A stretch of 64,000 bases of DNA from an uncultured Desulfovibrio sp. (GCF_902477725.1 NZ_CABSIF010000007.1:1-64000); one strand, 5' to 3'. Numbered from the stretch's first letter, positions 42,566 through 51,673 are shown. Translations and numbers: made by a program. The notes: generated by a model not told the origin, from the sequence alone.

Positions 42566-45004
42566 TTAGAACATCTGGCGCATCAGGTCTTCGCCGCCTT
42601 CCGAGGTATCCACTGCCGTCCCATCGGCTGTGGTGGGGGAGGTGGCTGATGCGCCCTGCATGGGCTGGTCGGCCTTGAAGGCCAGGCCATCGGCCATCAC
42701 AATGCCCTCGGGCATTACAAAGTCGTCCTTGGGATACCGGTCTTCCACCTCACTGCGGTAGTAGCGGAAGATGGGGGCGGCAGTGCGCCCGCCCTGCTCA
42801 AGACGGCCAAGGCTTTGCACCTGATCGTAGCCCACGTAGACGCCGGTCACGAGATAGGGCGAAAAACCCATGAACCACGCATCGCGTTCATCGTTGGTGG
42901 TGCCGGTTTTACCCGCTATGATGCGCCCTTCGATCTTGGCGCGTCCGCCTGTGCCGGAATTGACAACTTCCTTGAGCAGGGTGTCCATAATATAGGCGTT
43001 CTGTGGGCTGACGGCCTGCCAGTGTTCCACTTCCTGCCTGTAGAGCACCCGGCCCTGCGGGTCGCTGATGGAGGTGATGATGCGCGGGCGCACCCCCAAC
43101 CCCTGGTTGGCAAAGGCTGCGTAGGCCTGCGTAAGGTTAAGCGGCGACACGGCCACAGCGCCGAGGCTGATGGCCAGCTCCTGCGGAAAGTGCGGTTCAA
43201 GCCCCAGAGCCTTGGCGCGCTGCACGACATTGGCTATGCCAACCTGCTGCGCCACGCGCACGGTGCAGGTATTGCGCGAAAGGGCCAGAGCCGTGTGCAG
43301 GGGCAATTCGCCCTTGTAGTTATGCTCGTAGTTTGAGGGCCGCCACACTTCATTGGTGTAAGGGTTCACATACACAAAGGGGGCGTCCAGCACCGTGGAG
43401 GCGGGCGTAAAGCCAAAGTCCATGGCCGTGGAATAGACCACTGGCTTGAAGCTGGAGCCGGGCTGACGGCGTGCCTGGGTTGCGCGGTTAAAGTGGCTGT
43501 CGCCAAACTGGTAGCCGCCGATAAGGGCCACAACGTCGCCGCTCTGCGGTTCCACGGAGGCAATGGCCCCCTGCACCAGCGGGTCTTGCTGCAAGCGCAG
43601 ATGGATGGGGGTATTCTTTTTGACCGCAGAGGAATCAAAAGGAATGGTTTTCTGCTCTTTACGACCCTTGGCATTGGTTTCCGTAACCGTGATTTCTTCG
43701 GCGGAAACCCATATCACATCGCCAACCGCCACCACCTGTCGAGGGTCTTTGATGGCTGGCGCGTTGGCAGCCGCAACCTTGGGGTTGGGCTTGCGCGCCC
43801 AGGACATGGCCGAAACCGGCACAATACCCGTATAGCCCTGGCCCAGAGCCACTTTGACTTCCTTGGTGTCCACGGCGGTCACGAGGGCTTTCACCCAGTC
43901 GCCGCCAGCGAGATCAAGGGGAGAAAACTGGTTCTTCGCCAGAAATTCTTTTTGTTTTGCAGAATCAAGCTGCTCCACAGGGCCGCGCCAGCCCTGGCGT
44001 TTATCCAGATCTTCCAGCCCACGGCGCAAGGCCGCGCCAGCCGCGGTCTGATGTGCAGGATCCATGGCGGTTTGCACGGTCAGGCCCGCTTCATACACGT
44101 AATCCGCACCGTACTTGGTGGTTTCCACCCCCAGAGCGCGGAGGTTGGATTCCGTAAAAAATTCCACCAGCAGGCGGCGGGCTTCTTCAAGATACCACTG
44201 CGCCGCACCGCCCATGCCCTCGGGCATGCTCCAGTAGACCAGCGGCTCGGCCACGGCCTGATCATACTCGGCCTGGGTGATCCATTTGAGGTCGCGCAGA
44301 CGGCCAAGCACGTACATCTGCCGGTTCTTGGCTTCTTCCGGCCTGCGGAAGGGATTGTAAGAACTGGGGGCCTTGGGCAGGCCCGCGATGACGGCGCTTT
44401 CGGCCAGGGTGATGTCAGAGGCGTGCTTGCCAAAATAGGTACGGGCAGCCGACTCCACGCCAAAGGCGTGTTCACCTAGGTATATCTGGTTCAGATATAT
44501 GGTAAGGATCTGATCCTTGGTGAAGTTCCTTTCAAGCTGATAGGCCAGAATGGCCTCTTTCATCTTGCGGGTATAGCTGCGCTCGGATGTGAGCAGCAAT
44601 TGCTTGATGAGCTGCTGTGTAATGGTGCTGCCGCCCTCACCCTGACGCCCCTTGCGGAAGTTGTTGATGGCGGCGCGCGCGATGGCTACGGGGTCAATAC
44701 CCATGTGCCTGTAGAACGCGTCGTCTTCCGCAGCCAGAAAAGACATGGGCAGATAGCGCGACATGTCCTTGAGTCCAATGACAAAGCGCTTTTCGTGATA
44801 GAGGGTACCAAGGGTTGAACCGTCGCGCGCCAGAACGACAGTAGCCTGCGGCTGCTTGTATTCGGCGATACGGTTCAGGTCGGGCAGGTCGCGCGAGGCC
44901 CAGTAAAAAAGCATGGTCACCGCACCGCCGCCCAGAAGGCCGCAGACTATAACGATGCCCATAAACCAGAGGGCGCATTTTTTCAGGGACAGACGAATTT
45001 TCAT
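42566..45004 (-). CDS. penicillin-binding protein 1A (glycosyltransferase/transpeptidase)
   Basis: A class A PBP of 812 residues that polymerises and cross-links peptidoglycan. It has one membrane anchor at residues 10-32. The GT51 domain shows AAEDDAFYRHMGID (catalytic Glu) and EGGSTITQQLIKQ. A middle beta-rich (OB-like) insert follows, and then the transpeptidase motifs SSFK, SRNT and KTGTTND. The C-terminus is a short Ser/Thr/Ala-rich tail. The frame extends 63 codons upstream, but MKIRLSLKK at 45004 gives a proper anchor topology. The ribosome binding site is weak. Confidence 0.95.
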   Translation of the reverse strand: MKIRLSLKKCALWFMGIVIVCGLLGGGAVTMLFYWASRDLPDLNRIAEYKQPQATVVLARDGSTLGTLYHEKRFVIGLKDMSRYLPMSFLAAEDDAFYRHMGIDPVAIARAAINNFRKGRQGEGGSTITQQLIKQLLLTSERSYTRKMKEAILAYQLERNFTKDQILTIYLNQIYLGEHAFGVESAARTYFGKHASDITLAESAVIAGLPKAPSSYNPFRRPEEAKNRQMYVLGRLRDLKWITQAEYDQAVAEPLVYWSMPEGMGGAAQWYLEEARRLLVEFFTESNLRALGVETTKYGADYVYEAGLTVQTAMDPAHQTAAGAALRRGLEDLDKRQGWRGPVEQLDSAKQKEFLAKNQFSPLDLAGGDWVKALVTAVDTKEVKVALGQGYTGIVPVSAMSWARKPNPKVAAANAPAIKDPRQVVAVGDVIWVSAEEITVTETNAKGRKEQKTIPFDSSAVKKNTPIHLRLQQDPLVQGAIASVEPQSGDVVALIGGYQFGDSHFNRATQARRQPGSSFKPVVYSTAMDFGFTPASTVLDAPFVYVNPYTNEVWRPSNYEHNYKGELPLHTALALSRNTCTVRVAQQVGIANVVQRAKALGLEPHFPQELAISLGAVAVSPLNLTQAYAAFANQGLGVRPRIITSISDPQGRVLYRQEVEHWQAVSPQNAYIMDTLLKEVVNSGTGGRAKIEGRIIAGKTGTTNDERDAWFMGFSPYLVTGVYVGYDQVQSLGRLEQGGRTAAPIFRYYRSEVEDRYPKDDFVMPEGIVMADGLAFKADQPMQGASATSPTTADGTAVDTSEGGEDLMRQMF

Positions 45005-45155
45005 GGCAGGGCGATACCGTTTTTTTGGCCCGGCGTAAAGGGAGGGAAGAGTAGCGCGGGCTGATGAGAAGATATGAAATGTTGCCAGAAAGGCAAGCCC
45101 CGGCGGGCGCGCCGCACGGTATGGGCGGTGCATGCCCGCGCAGGGCGGTGTGGGC

Positions 45156-45189
45156 AAAAAAAAGCGGAAGGTTTCCCTTCCGCTTTTTT
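45156..45189. terminator. terminator after dsrC
   Basis: AAAGCGGAAGG pairs with CCTTCCGCTTT around a short T-rich loop, with an A-run before and a T-run after it. It lies 20 bp past the dsrC stop on the minus strand. Confidence 0.88.
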
Positions 45190-45208
45190 CCAAAATGTTG
45201 CGGCTGGA

Positions 45209-45526
45209 CTACACGCAGCCAGTGGGCTTGGGCAGGCCGGCCATTTTGCAGGCGCCTTTGCCGGGGCCGGAGGGGAAGAGTTCGTACACTTCCTTCAGCT
45301 TGTAGCCGGTGTTCTTGGAAAGAATACGGACCATGGGGGCGATGCCGTTCTTCTTGTAGTAGTCCTGCAGGAAGTCAAGGATCTTCTGGTGATCAGCATT
45401 GATCTCAGAGATGCCTTCGGATTCCTTCACATAGTCCATCCATTCGGGGCACCAGTCGTCAAAACGCAGAAGGAAACCGTCTTCGTCAACTTCAAAGCTT
45501 TTACCTTTATAGGTGATCTCAGCCAT
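45209..45526 (-). CDS. dsrC: DsrC sulfur-carrier protein of dissimilatory sulfite reduction
   Basis: DsrC receives sulfur from dissimilatory sulfite reductase as a trisulfide and passes it to the membrane complex DsrMKJOP. The 105-residue protein has the C-terminal swinging arm with both essential cysteines, Cys93 (GACKMAG) and the penultimate Cys104 (TGCV). DDWCPEWMDYVKE and IRADHQK-type blocks match the family. An AGGAGGA site precedes the ATG. It is encoded alone, away from dsrAB, with its own terminator, as is common in these organisms, and is usually very highly expressed. Confidence 0.97.
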   Translation of the reverse strand: MAEITYKGKSFEVDEDGFLLRFDDWCPEWMDYVKESEGISEINADHQKILDFLQDYYKKNGIAPMVRILSKNTGYKLKEVYELFPSGPGKGACKMAGLPKPTGCV

Positions 45527-45783
45527 GCGTGTGTCCTCCTTGGACAGCTATTGCTCAACCTCGCCGGGGCGGACGCCCAGGCGTTTCACAACCGGATATT
45601 TCCGGCCGAATTCCTCCGTTGGGCGCGAAAGCATACCGCAATCACAACGAGAGTCCTTATGACACAAATAATTTTTGATGGCAAGTCCTGTGCATCTTTT
45701 TTGCTCTTGCCCCACTTTTTTTGTTGCGGCTTTTGTTGAGCAATTCAGATGTCATAGGATAAATATGATTAAATTGTAGGGAT

Positions 45784-46434
45784 TTAGTGCTGGCAATAGA
45801 GCACTTTGCCGAGCTTGCCGACTCCGTCCATAAGTTCCTGCTCGGCCTTGGAATTTTCAAGGTCGCGCACACGGATGAACAGGTGGCGGTTGCCATCGGC
45901 ATTGGAGACGGTCAGCACCGAGAGCAAACGGGCATTGTGCGCGCGCAGCAGGTCAAACAGGGGGCGCGCCGTGCCGGGCTGGTCGGGCAATTCTATGGCA
46001 AACTGCAAGCCGCCCATGCGTGCGCCGGTGATGTCGACCAGAGCCTTGAAAACATCGTGGTCAGAAATGATGCCCACAAGCTTGCCGCTGTCGTCCACCA
46101 CGGGCAAGCCGCCAACCTTGTTGTCCAGCATGATCAGGGCTGCCTGCTCGACAGTGTCGGTCGGTTTGACGGTGATGGGCTTGGCCGTCATAATGTTTTT
46201 GGCCTTCAGCTCGGCCAGCAGATAGTGCATTTCGTACATGTCGAGCGTGGTGGCCTTGGAGGGGGAGGCGTCGCGCACGTCGCGGTCAGAAATAATGCCA
46301 ACGACCTGACCGTTTTCATCAACAACCGGGATGCGGCGGATGTGGTGATCCTTCATGAGCTTGCCCACTTTGAGCAGCGATGTATCGGGGCCAACGCTGA
46401 CAACATCGGTGGTCATCCAATTCTGTACAGGCAT
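45784..46434 (-). CDS. CBS-pair plus ACT-like domain protein
   Basis: A soluble 216-residue protein resembling AcuB. Residues 1-140 hold two CBS domains (MPVQNWMTTDVVSV ... RRIPVVDENGQVVGIISDRDV and NIMTAKPITV ... GGLPVVDDSGKLVGIISDHDV), which form a Bateman module that binds adenine nucleotides. The remaining 70 residues look like an ACT-type ligand-binding domain (LQFAIELPDQPGTARPLFDLLRAHNARLLSVL). A regulatory role is likely; the target is unknown. GGAGG supports the start at 46434. Confidence 0.88.
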   Translation of the reverse strand: MPVQNWMTTDVVSVGPDTSLLKVGKLMKDHHIRRIPVVDENGQVVGIISDRDVRDASPSKATTLDMYEMHYLLAELKAKNIMTAKPITVKPTDTVEQAALIMLDNKVGGLPVVDDSGKLVGIISDHDVFKALVDITGARMGGLQFAIELPDQPGTARPLFDLLRAHNARLLSVLTVSNADGNRHLFIRVRDLENSKAEQELMDGVGKLGKVLYCQH

Positions 46435-46576
46435 GCTTCCCTCCGGGGGGATATGTTTCAGGTTATAACGGCGTGGTCGCAGCGACCCGCACGATCCTTT
46501 TATACACCAATGTGCCGAGGCTGCACAAGTGCGCGTGCTCAGTTTGCGCGCGCAGACACATTTGGAAGGGGCCGAT

Positions 46577-47737
46577 ATGCTTTTATATCTTGATTGCTCT
46601 GGCGGCATCAGCGGGGATATGACCCTTGCGGCCCTTGCGCACCTTGGGGTGGATTATGCCCCGCTGGCTGCTGTTCTGGCCCGCGCTGGCGTGGATTGCC
46701 GCATTGACGCCCGGGGCGAAACACGGTCCGGCGGGCCGGGTCAGATGGTTGCCGTAAGCTGGAATGCCGGAGGGCAGCCTCTACGGCATCCGGCGGATAT
46801 CGCCGCCATATTTGAAAAGGTTGACGTTTCGCCCGGTGTGCGCAGCCGCGCGCTGGCAGCCCTGAACGCGCTGACCGAGGCCGAGGCGTACGCGCACCAG
46901 ATTGCCCCGGCTGAGGTGCACTTTCACGAGGTGGGGGCCATCGATACCCTTGTGGATATTCTGGGTGCGGCATATGCCGTGGAGGCCTTGGGCGTGAACC
47001 GGATATGTGCCTCGCCGCTGCCCTGGTTTTCCGGCAGTGTGGAGTGCGCCCACGGGCGCATCCCGCTGCCAGCGCCCGCAACGGCCTACCTTATGCGCGG
47101 CAAGCCGGTTTTTGCCACAGATGCGCGCGAGGAGCTTGTTACGCCCACGGGCGCAGCCCTGGTGCACGCCCTGGTAGACCAGTTTGTTCCCGGCCCGGAT
47201 GGCATTGCCGTTGCGCTTGGCACAGGCTACGGCTCCCGCCCCGCGCCCACGGGCCTGCGGGCGTGGCTTGTGGAAGACGGCGCAGGCGGCGCTGACCATG
47301 TGCTTGGCGGGCGCGAGAAGGTTATGCAGTTCGAGAGCCATATTGATCACCTCAGCGGCGAAGACCTGGGTATGGCGCTGGAGGCGCTCTCCGCCATGCC
47401 GGAGGTTCTTGACGTGCTGTGGCTGCCGGGTGTGGGCAAGAAAAACCGCCCAGCCGGATTGCTGCGAGTGCTGTGCCTGCCCGGGCAGAGAGATTGTGTG
47501 GAAAATGCCGTGTTGCGCCACACCCATACGCTGGGTCTGCGCGAACAGACGCTTGATCGCGTGGTTGCGCCGCGTCGCGCCGTTTCAGTGGAGATGGCGG
47601 GGCAGAGCCTTGCAGCCAAGGAGTATTCTATTGAAGGGCAAACGTATGTGCGCCCCGAGGCAGACGCGCTCAAGGCCGCAGCCCGGCTTAGCGGCGTGGG
47701 CGTCCCGGCCCTGCGCAATGCGTGCGCCAAAAACTGA
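46577..47737 (+). CDS. larC: LarC-type nickel insertion protein (nickel-pincer cofactor)
   Basis: LarC inserts nickel into the pyridinium thiolate cofactor of lactate racemase and related enzymes. The 386-residue protein starts with the signature YLDCSGGISGDMTLAAL, then VHFHEVGAIDTLVDILGAA, LPWFSGSVECAHGRIPLPAPAT and TPTGAALVHAL. larA, larB and larE are not in the window. In some organisms LarC is a frameshifted pair, but here it is one open frame. The start at 46577 has an AAGGGG site. It is divergent from the CBS gene. Confidence 0.92.
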   Translation: MLLYLDCSGGISGDMTLAALAHLGVDYAPLAAVLARAGVDCRIDARGETRSGGPGQMVAVSWNAGGQPLRHPADIAAIFEKVDVSPGVRSRALAALNALTEAEAYAHQIAPAEVHFHEVGAIDTLVDILGAAYAVEALGVNRICASPLPWFSGSVECAHGRIPLPAPATAYLMRGKPVFATDAREELVTPTGAALVHALVDQFVPGPDGIAVALGTGYGSRPAPTGLRAWLVEDGAGGADHVLGGREKVMQFESHIDHLSGEDLGMALEALSAMPEVLDVLWLPGVGKKNRPAGLLRVLCLPGQRDCVENAVLRHTHTLGLREQTLDRVVAPRRAVSVEMAGQSLAAKEYSIEGQTYVRPEADALKAAARLSGVGVPALRNACAKN

Positions 47738-47897
47738 TGGGCCTTTTTGCGGTGCAAGTTCTGCTCCTTGTATCCTGCGGGTTGGCGCGCTAACGGCTTT
47801 TTAACATAAAGTTCCGTAGCATGGCTGCCATCTTGCGCACAGGCTCGAGCTGGCGTAAGGAGGCAATGGGCGAAATGCCCACCCAAGGAGGAACTTT

Positions 47898-48326
47898 ATG
47901 CGTATGAAATATGTGTTGAAACCGTTGGCGCTGAGCGCCCTTGCCGTGGGCCTGCTTTTTGTGGGCACCCCTGCCGTGCAGGCGGCCCAGAATGGAGATG
48001 CCCCGCAAGGGTACAAACAGAAGGGCGACCGTGACGGGCGTCAGGACGCTGATCGTGGCGGGCGGCATGATGACCGCAAGGACAGCAAGAACCACCCCAA
48101 TGGGCGCATGGACGGACGCCACGACAACCGCAGCGCACAGGGCGAAAAAATGGGCAAGCCCCGCTACGACAACGACAAGGGCGACCGCCGCAGCTCCCGT
48201 GGCGACGAGATGGGCCGCCCGCGCGATGACCGCCGTCCCCCGCGCGACATGCAGCAGCGCGACTCCCAGAAGGGGCAGCGCCCCGCTGCGCGCCCTGCCG
48301 ACAATGACGACGACGTGCGCAATTAG
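47898..48326 (+). CDS. secreted Asp/Arg-rich low-complexity protein
   Basis: A 142-residue protein whose family I do not recognise. It has a clear signal peptide (about residues 1-29, ending AVQAA) and a mature part of about 110 residues almost lacking hydrophobic residues, made of Asp, Arg, Gly, Lys, Asn and Pro with irregular DGRxD and GDEMGRP-type repeats. This composition suggests a disordered, mixed-charge periplasmic protein, possibly metal- or polymer-binding. It has a strong AGGAGG site, preceded by a small GGGC/GCCC hairpin. It stands alone before a terminator. Confidence 0.82.
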   Translation: MRMKYVLKPLALSALAVGLLFVGTPAVQAAQNGDAPQGYKQKGDRDGRQDADRGGRHDDRKDSKNHPNGRMDGRHDNRSAQGEKMGKPRYDNDKGDRRSSRGDEMGRPRDDRRPPRDMQQRDSQKGQRPAARPADNDDDVRN

Positions 48327-48386
48327 TTCCGGGGTGCTCCCCCGCTGATAATGGGCCGTGCGCTCTGCACGCCGCCCGATTATGAT

Positions 48387-48418
48387 AAAAGCCTTCCGCT
48401 TCGGAGGGCTTTTTTGTT
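48387..48418 (+). terminator. rho-independent terminator
   Basis: AAAGCCTTCCG pairs with CGGAGGGCTTT with a tight loop, followed by six T. It lies about 60 bp downstream of the Asp/Arg-rich protein gene. Confidence 0.85.
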
Positions 48419-48601
48419 TGGTTTGCGCTCCCGTCTTCTGGTGCGCGTCCGACACTCCTTTTCCGCATGGACATGCATGCTGTCAGCGTTGGCAGAAAGA
48501 CCAGGTTTATTGTCATTGTTGCCAGCCGCTGCCATGCCCTAGGATGCGTGCATAACTTCAACGCCGGGGTGTTCCATTATCCGGCAAACAAGGAGATGTG
48601 T

Positions 48602-49411
48602 ATGCACCAGAATATTCAGCGACGTCTGCAACCACTGGCCCTTTTGTTGGCGCTGCTTGCAGCGTTCTGGCCCATTGGCGTGCAGGCGCAAGCCGGGCAA
48701 GCATCCGCTCAGGTGGAAAATGGCGATATGTATGATGCCGTTCCCAAGCCTGCCTCAAGACATCTGACACTTGGCGTTTTGCTCTTCCCCGGATTTGAAA
48801 TGCTGGATGCCTACGGCCCCATGGAAATGTGGGGCAGCCTCAAAAACGCCCCTACCAGGTTTTGGGGAGAAGAATCAGACCGTGTGGACATCAGGCTCGT
48901 GACTGTGGCAGCGCAGAAGGGGGCGGTGGCTTCCAATCAGGGGCCAAAAACACTGGCGGAGTACAGCTATGCTGACGCCCCTGCGCTGGACTATCTGCTT
49001 GTCCCTGGCGGCATAGGCGTCATCCCCTTGTTGCAGGACAAAGCAACCCTGAGCTGGGTACGGGCGCAGGCCAAAAACACCAAGCTCGTCATGTCTGTGT
49101 GCAACGGGGCTTCGCTGCTTGCCGCCGCAGGGCTGTTGGACGGCAGACTCGCCACCACCAACAAGATGGCGTTCAAGGCTTCCATTGCCCCGGGGCCCAA
49201 GGTGCGATGGGTCGCCAAGGCCCGTTGGGTTGACGGCGGTTCTGTAGTGACGTCGTCGGGAGTTTCTGCCGGTATGGACATGACCATTGCGGTCATAGCC
49301 CGCCTGTTCGGTCAGCCGCTGAGCGACTGGGTGGCGCTTGTGACGGAGTACGAGCCCCACCGTGACCCTTCCTGGGATCCTTTTGCCGCAAAGGCTGGGT
49401 TGGCGGAATAG
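48602..49411 (+). CDS. exported DJ-1/PfpI-family protein
   Basis: A 269-residue protein with a signal peptide (Leu/Ala-rich core, ending GVQAQA near residue 30) followed by a DJ-1/PfpI domain. The nucleophile elbow is SVCNGASLLAAAGLLDG, and LTLGVLLFPGFEMLDAYGPMEMW is the N-terminal block shared with isocyanide hydratases and the GATase1-like part of some AraC regulators. There is no DNA-binding domain. Members outside the cytoplasm are not common; the substrate is unknown. The ATG at 48602 is chosen because AAGGAG lies at proper spacing; one at 48596 is too close. Confidence 0.87.
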   Translation: MHQNIQRRLQPLALLLALLAAFWPIGVQAQAGQASAQVENGDMYDAVPKPASRHLTLGVLLFPGFEMLDAYGPMEMWGSLKNAPTRFWGEESDRVDIRLVTVAAQKGAVASNQGPKTLAEYSYADAPALDYLLVPGGIGVIPLLQDKATLSWVRAQAKNTKLVMSVCNGASLLAAAGLLDGRLATTNKMAFKASIAPGPKVRWVAKARWVDGGSVVTSSGVSAGMDMTIAVIARLFGQPLSDWVALVTEYEPHRDPSWDPFAAKAGLAE

Positions 49412-49490
49412 TATGGTCTGATTAACGTGTGCCGCAGCCAGGCGCTTGGGCCTGTGCGACTGACAATAAACCGTTCAGGCGGCGCACCAT

Positions 49491-49530
49491 AAAAAAGCAG
49501 CAGCGTCCTTTTGGGGACGCTGCTGCTTTC
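49491..49530. terminator. bidirectional terminator
   Basis: AAAGCAGCAGCGTCC pairs exactly with GGACGCTGCTGCTTT around a 6-nt loop, with an A-run before it. It lies between the convergent DJ-1/PfpI gene and roo. Confidence 0.92.
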
Positions 49531-49548
49531 AGTCAGGGCAGCCTGGGC

Positions 49549-50754
49549 TTAACCCTGGCATTTCTTTTTGAGGGCCTCGGCAATGGTGACGCCCATCTGG
49601 TGGCAGGCCTTGAGGGCCTCGTGATCAGGCCGCCAGTTGCACTTCACGGGTTCAGCGGGCATTTCCATGTTCATGGAGGCAAGCTGTTCGTGCAGATACT
49701 TGGGGCCTTCGCCCGACCAGCCGTAGGAGCCGAACGCGCCGCCAATGCGGTTCAGGGGGCGCAGGCCCTTCATATAGGTGAGCTGGGCGGCTACGAGCGG
49801 CAGCACGGTGTTGTTGTGGGTGGGCGAACCGGCAATAACCGCACCGCAGTCGGCCAGTTCGGTCATGACGGCGCTGTGGTGGTTCTGCTTCACGCTCATA
49901 ATGCGCGTGGGAACGCCGTTTTCTTCCAGGCCGCTGCAAATGGCGTAGGCCATGGTTTCTGTGGACTGCCACATGGTGTCGTAAAAAACGAGCGCGCGCT
50001 GCTGGGGCTTCTGCTCGGCCATGGCGCGATACATGTCGATGATGCCGCGCACGGCCTTTTCACCCCTGTGGATGAGGCCGTGGTCAGGGGCAATCATGTC
50101 GATATCAAGTTTTTCCACCACGGGCAGGGTCTTGAGAACCATGGGGGAGTAGGGCAGCACGATGTTGAAGTAGTATTCCTTGACGCGGCGCGTGTACTCG
50201 CCGTCGTCGCCGAATTCATCAACAAAGCGGGCAGAGCTGGCGATGTTCTGGCCAAAAATGTCGTTGCTGACCAGCAGCTTGTCTTCAGGAATGTAAGAAA
50301 CCATGCTGTCGGGCCAGTGCAGCATGCGGGTTTCCTGAAATACGATGGTGCGCTTGCCGATGTTGATGCTGTCGCCGCTTTTCACGGCCTGCACGGGCCA
50401 GTTTTTGCAGTCAAAGTAGCCAGCCATGGATTTGAGGCCGGTCTGCGACACAAAAATCTTTTCCGGCTTGCAGCGCTCAATAATGGCTTCCAGCGCGCCT
50501 GCGTGGTCCAGTTCCATGTGGTTGCAGATGATGTAGTCGATTTTTTCCGGCTCAAGCACCTGGGCCATGCGGCACAGCAGGGTGCCCTCGCAGCCCGAGG
50601 CGACGGTATCAAGCAGGACGTTTTTTTCGTCCTTGATCAGGTAGGCGTTGTAGGTCGAACCGTCAGGCGAGCGGGAATAACCGTGAAAATCCCTGTGATC
50701 GTAGTCGACAAAGCCGACCCAGAAAATATCTTTTTTTATTTCTACTGGCTGCAT
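49549..50754 (-). CDS. roo: rubredoxin:oxygen oxidoreductase (flavodiiron protein)
   Basis: Roo reduces O2 to water (and can reduce NO) with electrons from rubredoxin. The 401-residue protein has the diiron beta-lactamase-like domain with ligands His79, Glu81, Asp83, His84 (HMELDH), then MLHWPDS, SNDIFGQ and APDHGLIH. The C-terminal flavodoxin domain binds FMN (YDTMWQSTETMAYAI and GSPTHNNTVLP). It is the third gene of the dfx-rub-roo cluster. Confidence 0.97.
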   Translation of the reverse strand: MQPVEIKKDIFWVGFVDYDHRDFHGYSRSPDGSTYNAYLIKDEKNVLLDTVASGCEGTLLCRMAQVLEPEKIDYIICNHMELDHAGALEAIIERCKPEKIFVSQTGLKSMAGYFDCKNWPVQAVKSGDSINIGKRTIVFQETRMLHWPDSMVSYIPEDKLLVSNDIFGQNIASSARFVDEFGDDGEYTRRVKEYYFNIVLPYSPMVLKTLPVVEKLDIDMIAPDHGLIHRGEKAVRGIIDMYRAMAEQKPQQRALVFYDTMWQSTETMAYAICSGLEENGVPTRIMSVKQNHHSAVMTELADCGAVIAGSPTHNNTVLPLVAAQLTYMKGLRPLNRIGGAFGSYGWSGEGPKYLHEQLASMNMEMPAEPVKCNWRPDHEALKACHQMGVTIAEALKKKCQG

Positions 50755-50795
50755 AGTGTGTCTCCGCAGTGTTGGGGAATCCCCTTCTATAAAAA

Positions 50796-50830
50796 TCCCC
50801 GCCCTGCCTTAGGGCAAGGCAAAGCGGGGG
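50796..50830 (-). terminator. hairpin between rubredoxin and roo
   Basis: CCCCGC and GCGGGG arms enclose an inner GCCCT/AGGGC stem. It sits in the 98-bp gap between rub and roo and may limit read-through or stabilise the roo message. There is no long T-run. Confidence 0.5.
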
Positions 50831-50852
50831 AAAGAACGGGGAAAGGGAAAAA

Positions 50853-50990
50853 TTAGGCAGGGGTGAACTGGTCTTTACCCACGCCGCAAACGGGGCAGGT
50901 CCAGTCATCGGGCAGATCTTCAAAAGGCACGTTGTCGTTTTCAGCGGGGTCGTATTCGTAGCCGCAAACGCCGCAAACATACTTTTGCAT
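50853..50990 (-). CDS. rub: rubredoxin
   Basis: A 45-residue rubredoxin that I translated directly from the sequence: the two iron-binding knuckles are YVCGVCGYEYDP and WTCPVCGVGKDQF, with the four cysteines that hold the single iron. It passes electrons to Roo and to superoxide reductase. An AGGAG site precedes the ATG at 50990. It lies 80 bp after desulfoferrodoxin and 98 bp before roo, the known rbo-rub-roo order of Desulfovibrio. Confidence 0.96.
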   Translation of the reverse strand: MQKYVCGVCGYEYDPAENDNVPFEDLPDDWTCPVCGVGKDQFTPA

Positions 50991-51070
50991 GGCATGTCTC
51001 CTGAATATATAATTGTGGCTTGATGCCGTTGTAACAAATGGGAACCGCTCGGTTCCTGCATCAGAAAAAA

Positions 51071-51451
51071 CTAGTTTTCCGCCTTCCAGTGACCGTGTAG
51101 ATTGCAGTATTCACGGGCGGTAACCTTGGCAGCGTCAATGGCAAAGAAGGCTTCGGGCGCATCGCCGGGCTTCAGGAACTTGGTGTAGCTCCTGCCGTCG
51201 GCCAGCAGCTCGATCCATTCAATGTAGTGCTTTTCTTCCATGGGGTGGGCAACGCTGCCGACCTTGACCATGTAGCCGCCTTCAACCTTTTCAATAACAG
51301 GCACGTGCTTTTCAAGCGCGCCGTCAGTTGCGCCTTCGACCATCAGCTTCATGGGGTCGCCACAGCAGACGATGTCTGCGCCGCCGCCGTGGAGAACTTC
51401 AACGATATTGCCGCAGTGGGTACACTTATACACTTCGAGTTGCGTGGGCAT
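51071..51451 (-). CDS. dfx: desulfoferrodoxin (superoxide reductase)
   Basis: A 126-residue 2Fe-type superoxide reductase that turns superoxide into H2O2 without making O2. The N-terminal desulforedoxin-like center I uses Cys10, Cys13, Cys29 and Cys30. Center II is held by His49, His69, His75, Cys116 and His119, all present (EKHVPV, VAHPMEEKHYI, YCNLHGH). It also goes by the name rbo. It is the first gene of the oxygen-defence cluster and has a Fur/PerR-type box about 135 bp upstream. Confidence 0.97.
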   Translation of the reverse strand: MPTQLEVYKCTHCGNIVEVLHGGGADIVCCGDPMKLMVEGATDGALEKHVPVIEKVEGGYMVKVGSVAHPMEEKHYIEWIELLADGRSYTKFLKPGDAPEAFFAIDAAKVTAREYCNLHGHWKAEN

Positions 51452-51583
51452 GAGTCCCTCACTTGTTTTGACAGGTTAGCCTGGGGGGAGGCGGCTGAGC
51501 ATGCCGCAATCAGCGCGTTCAGCCCCTTACCAAGAAATATTGTGAAAGAAGTGGCCCCCGATGTAAAGTCTTTTTTTTAGCAT

Positions 51584-51598
51584 TGATAATCACTATCA
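51584..51598. promoter_or_regulatory. Fur/PerR-type box upstream of dfx
   Basis: TGATAAT-C-ACTATCA matches the 7-1-7 Fur-family consensus TGATAATNATTATCA at all but one defined position. It lies between dfx and the NAGPA-domain gene, both on the minus strand, so dfx-rub-roo is the likely target. Fur, PerR and Zur boxes cannot be told apart by eye. Confidence 0.65.
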
Positions 51599-51673
51599 AT
51601 AAAGGAACAATCAGGGGGAGTCTGCGAGAAGCGCATGAAAAGCCAATTTTCAGGAACCGAAGTTAGCCGAAAA

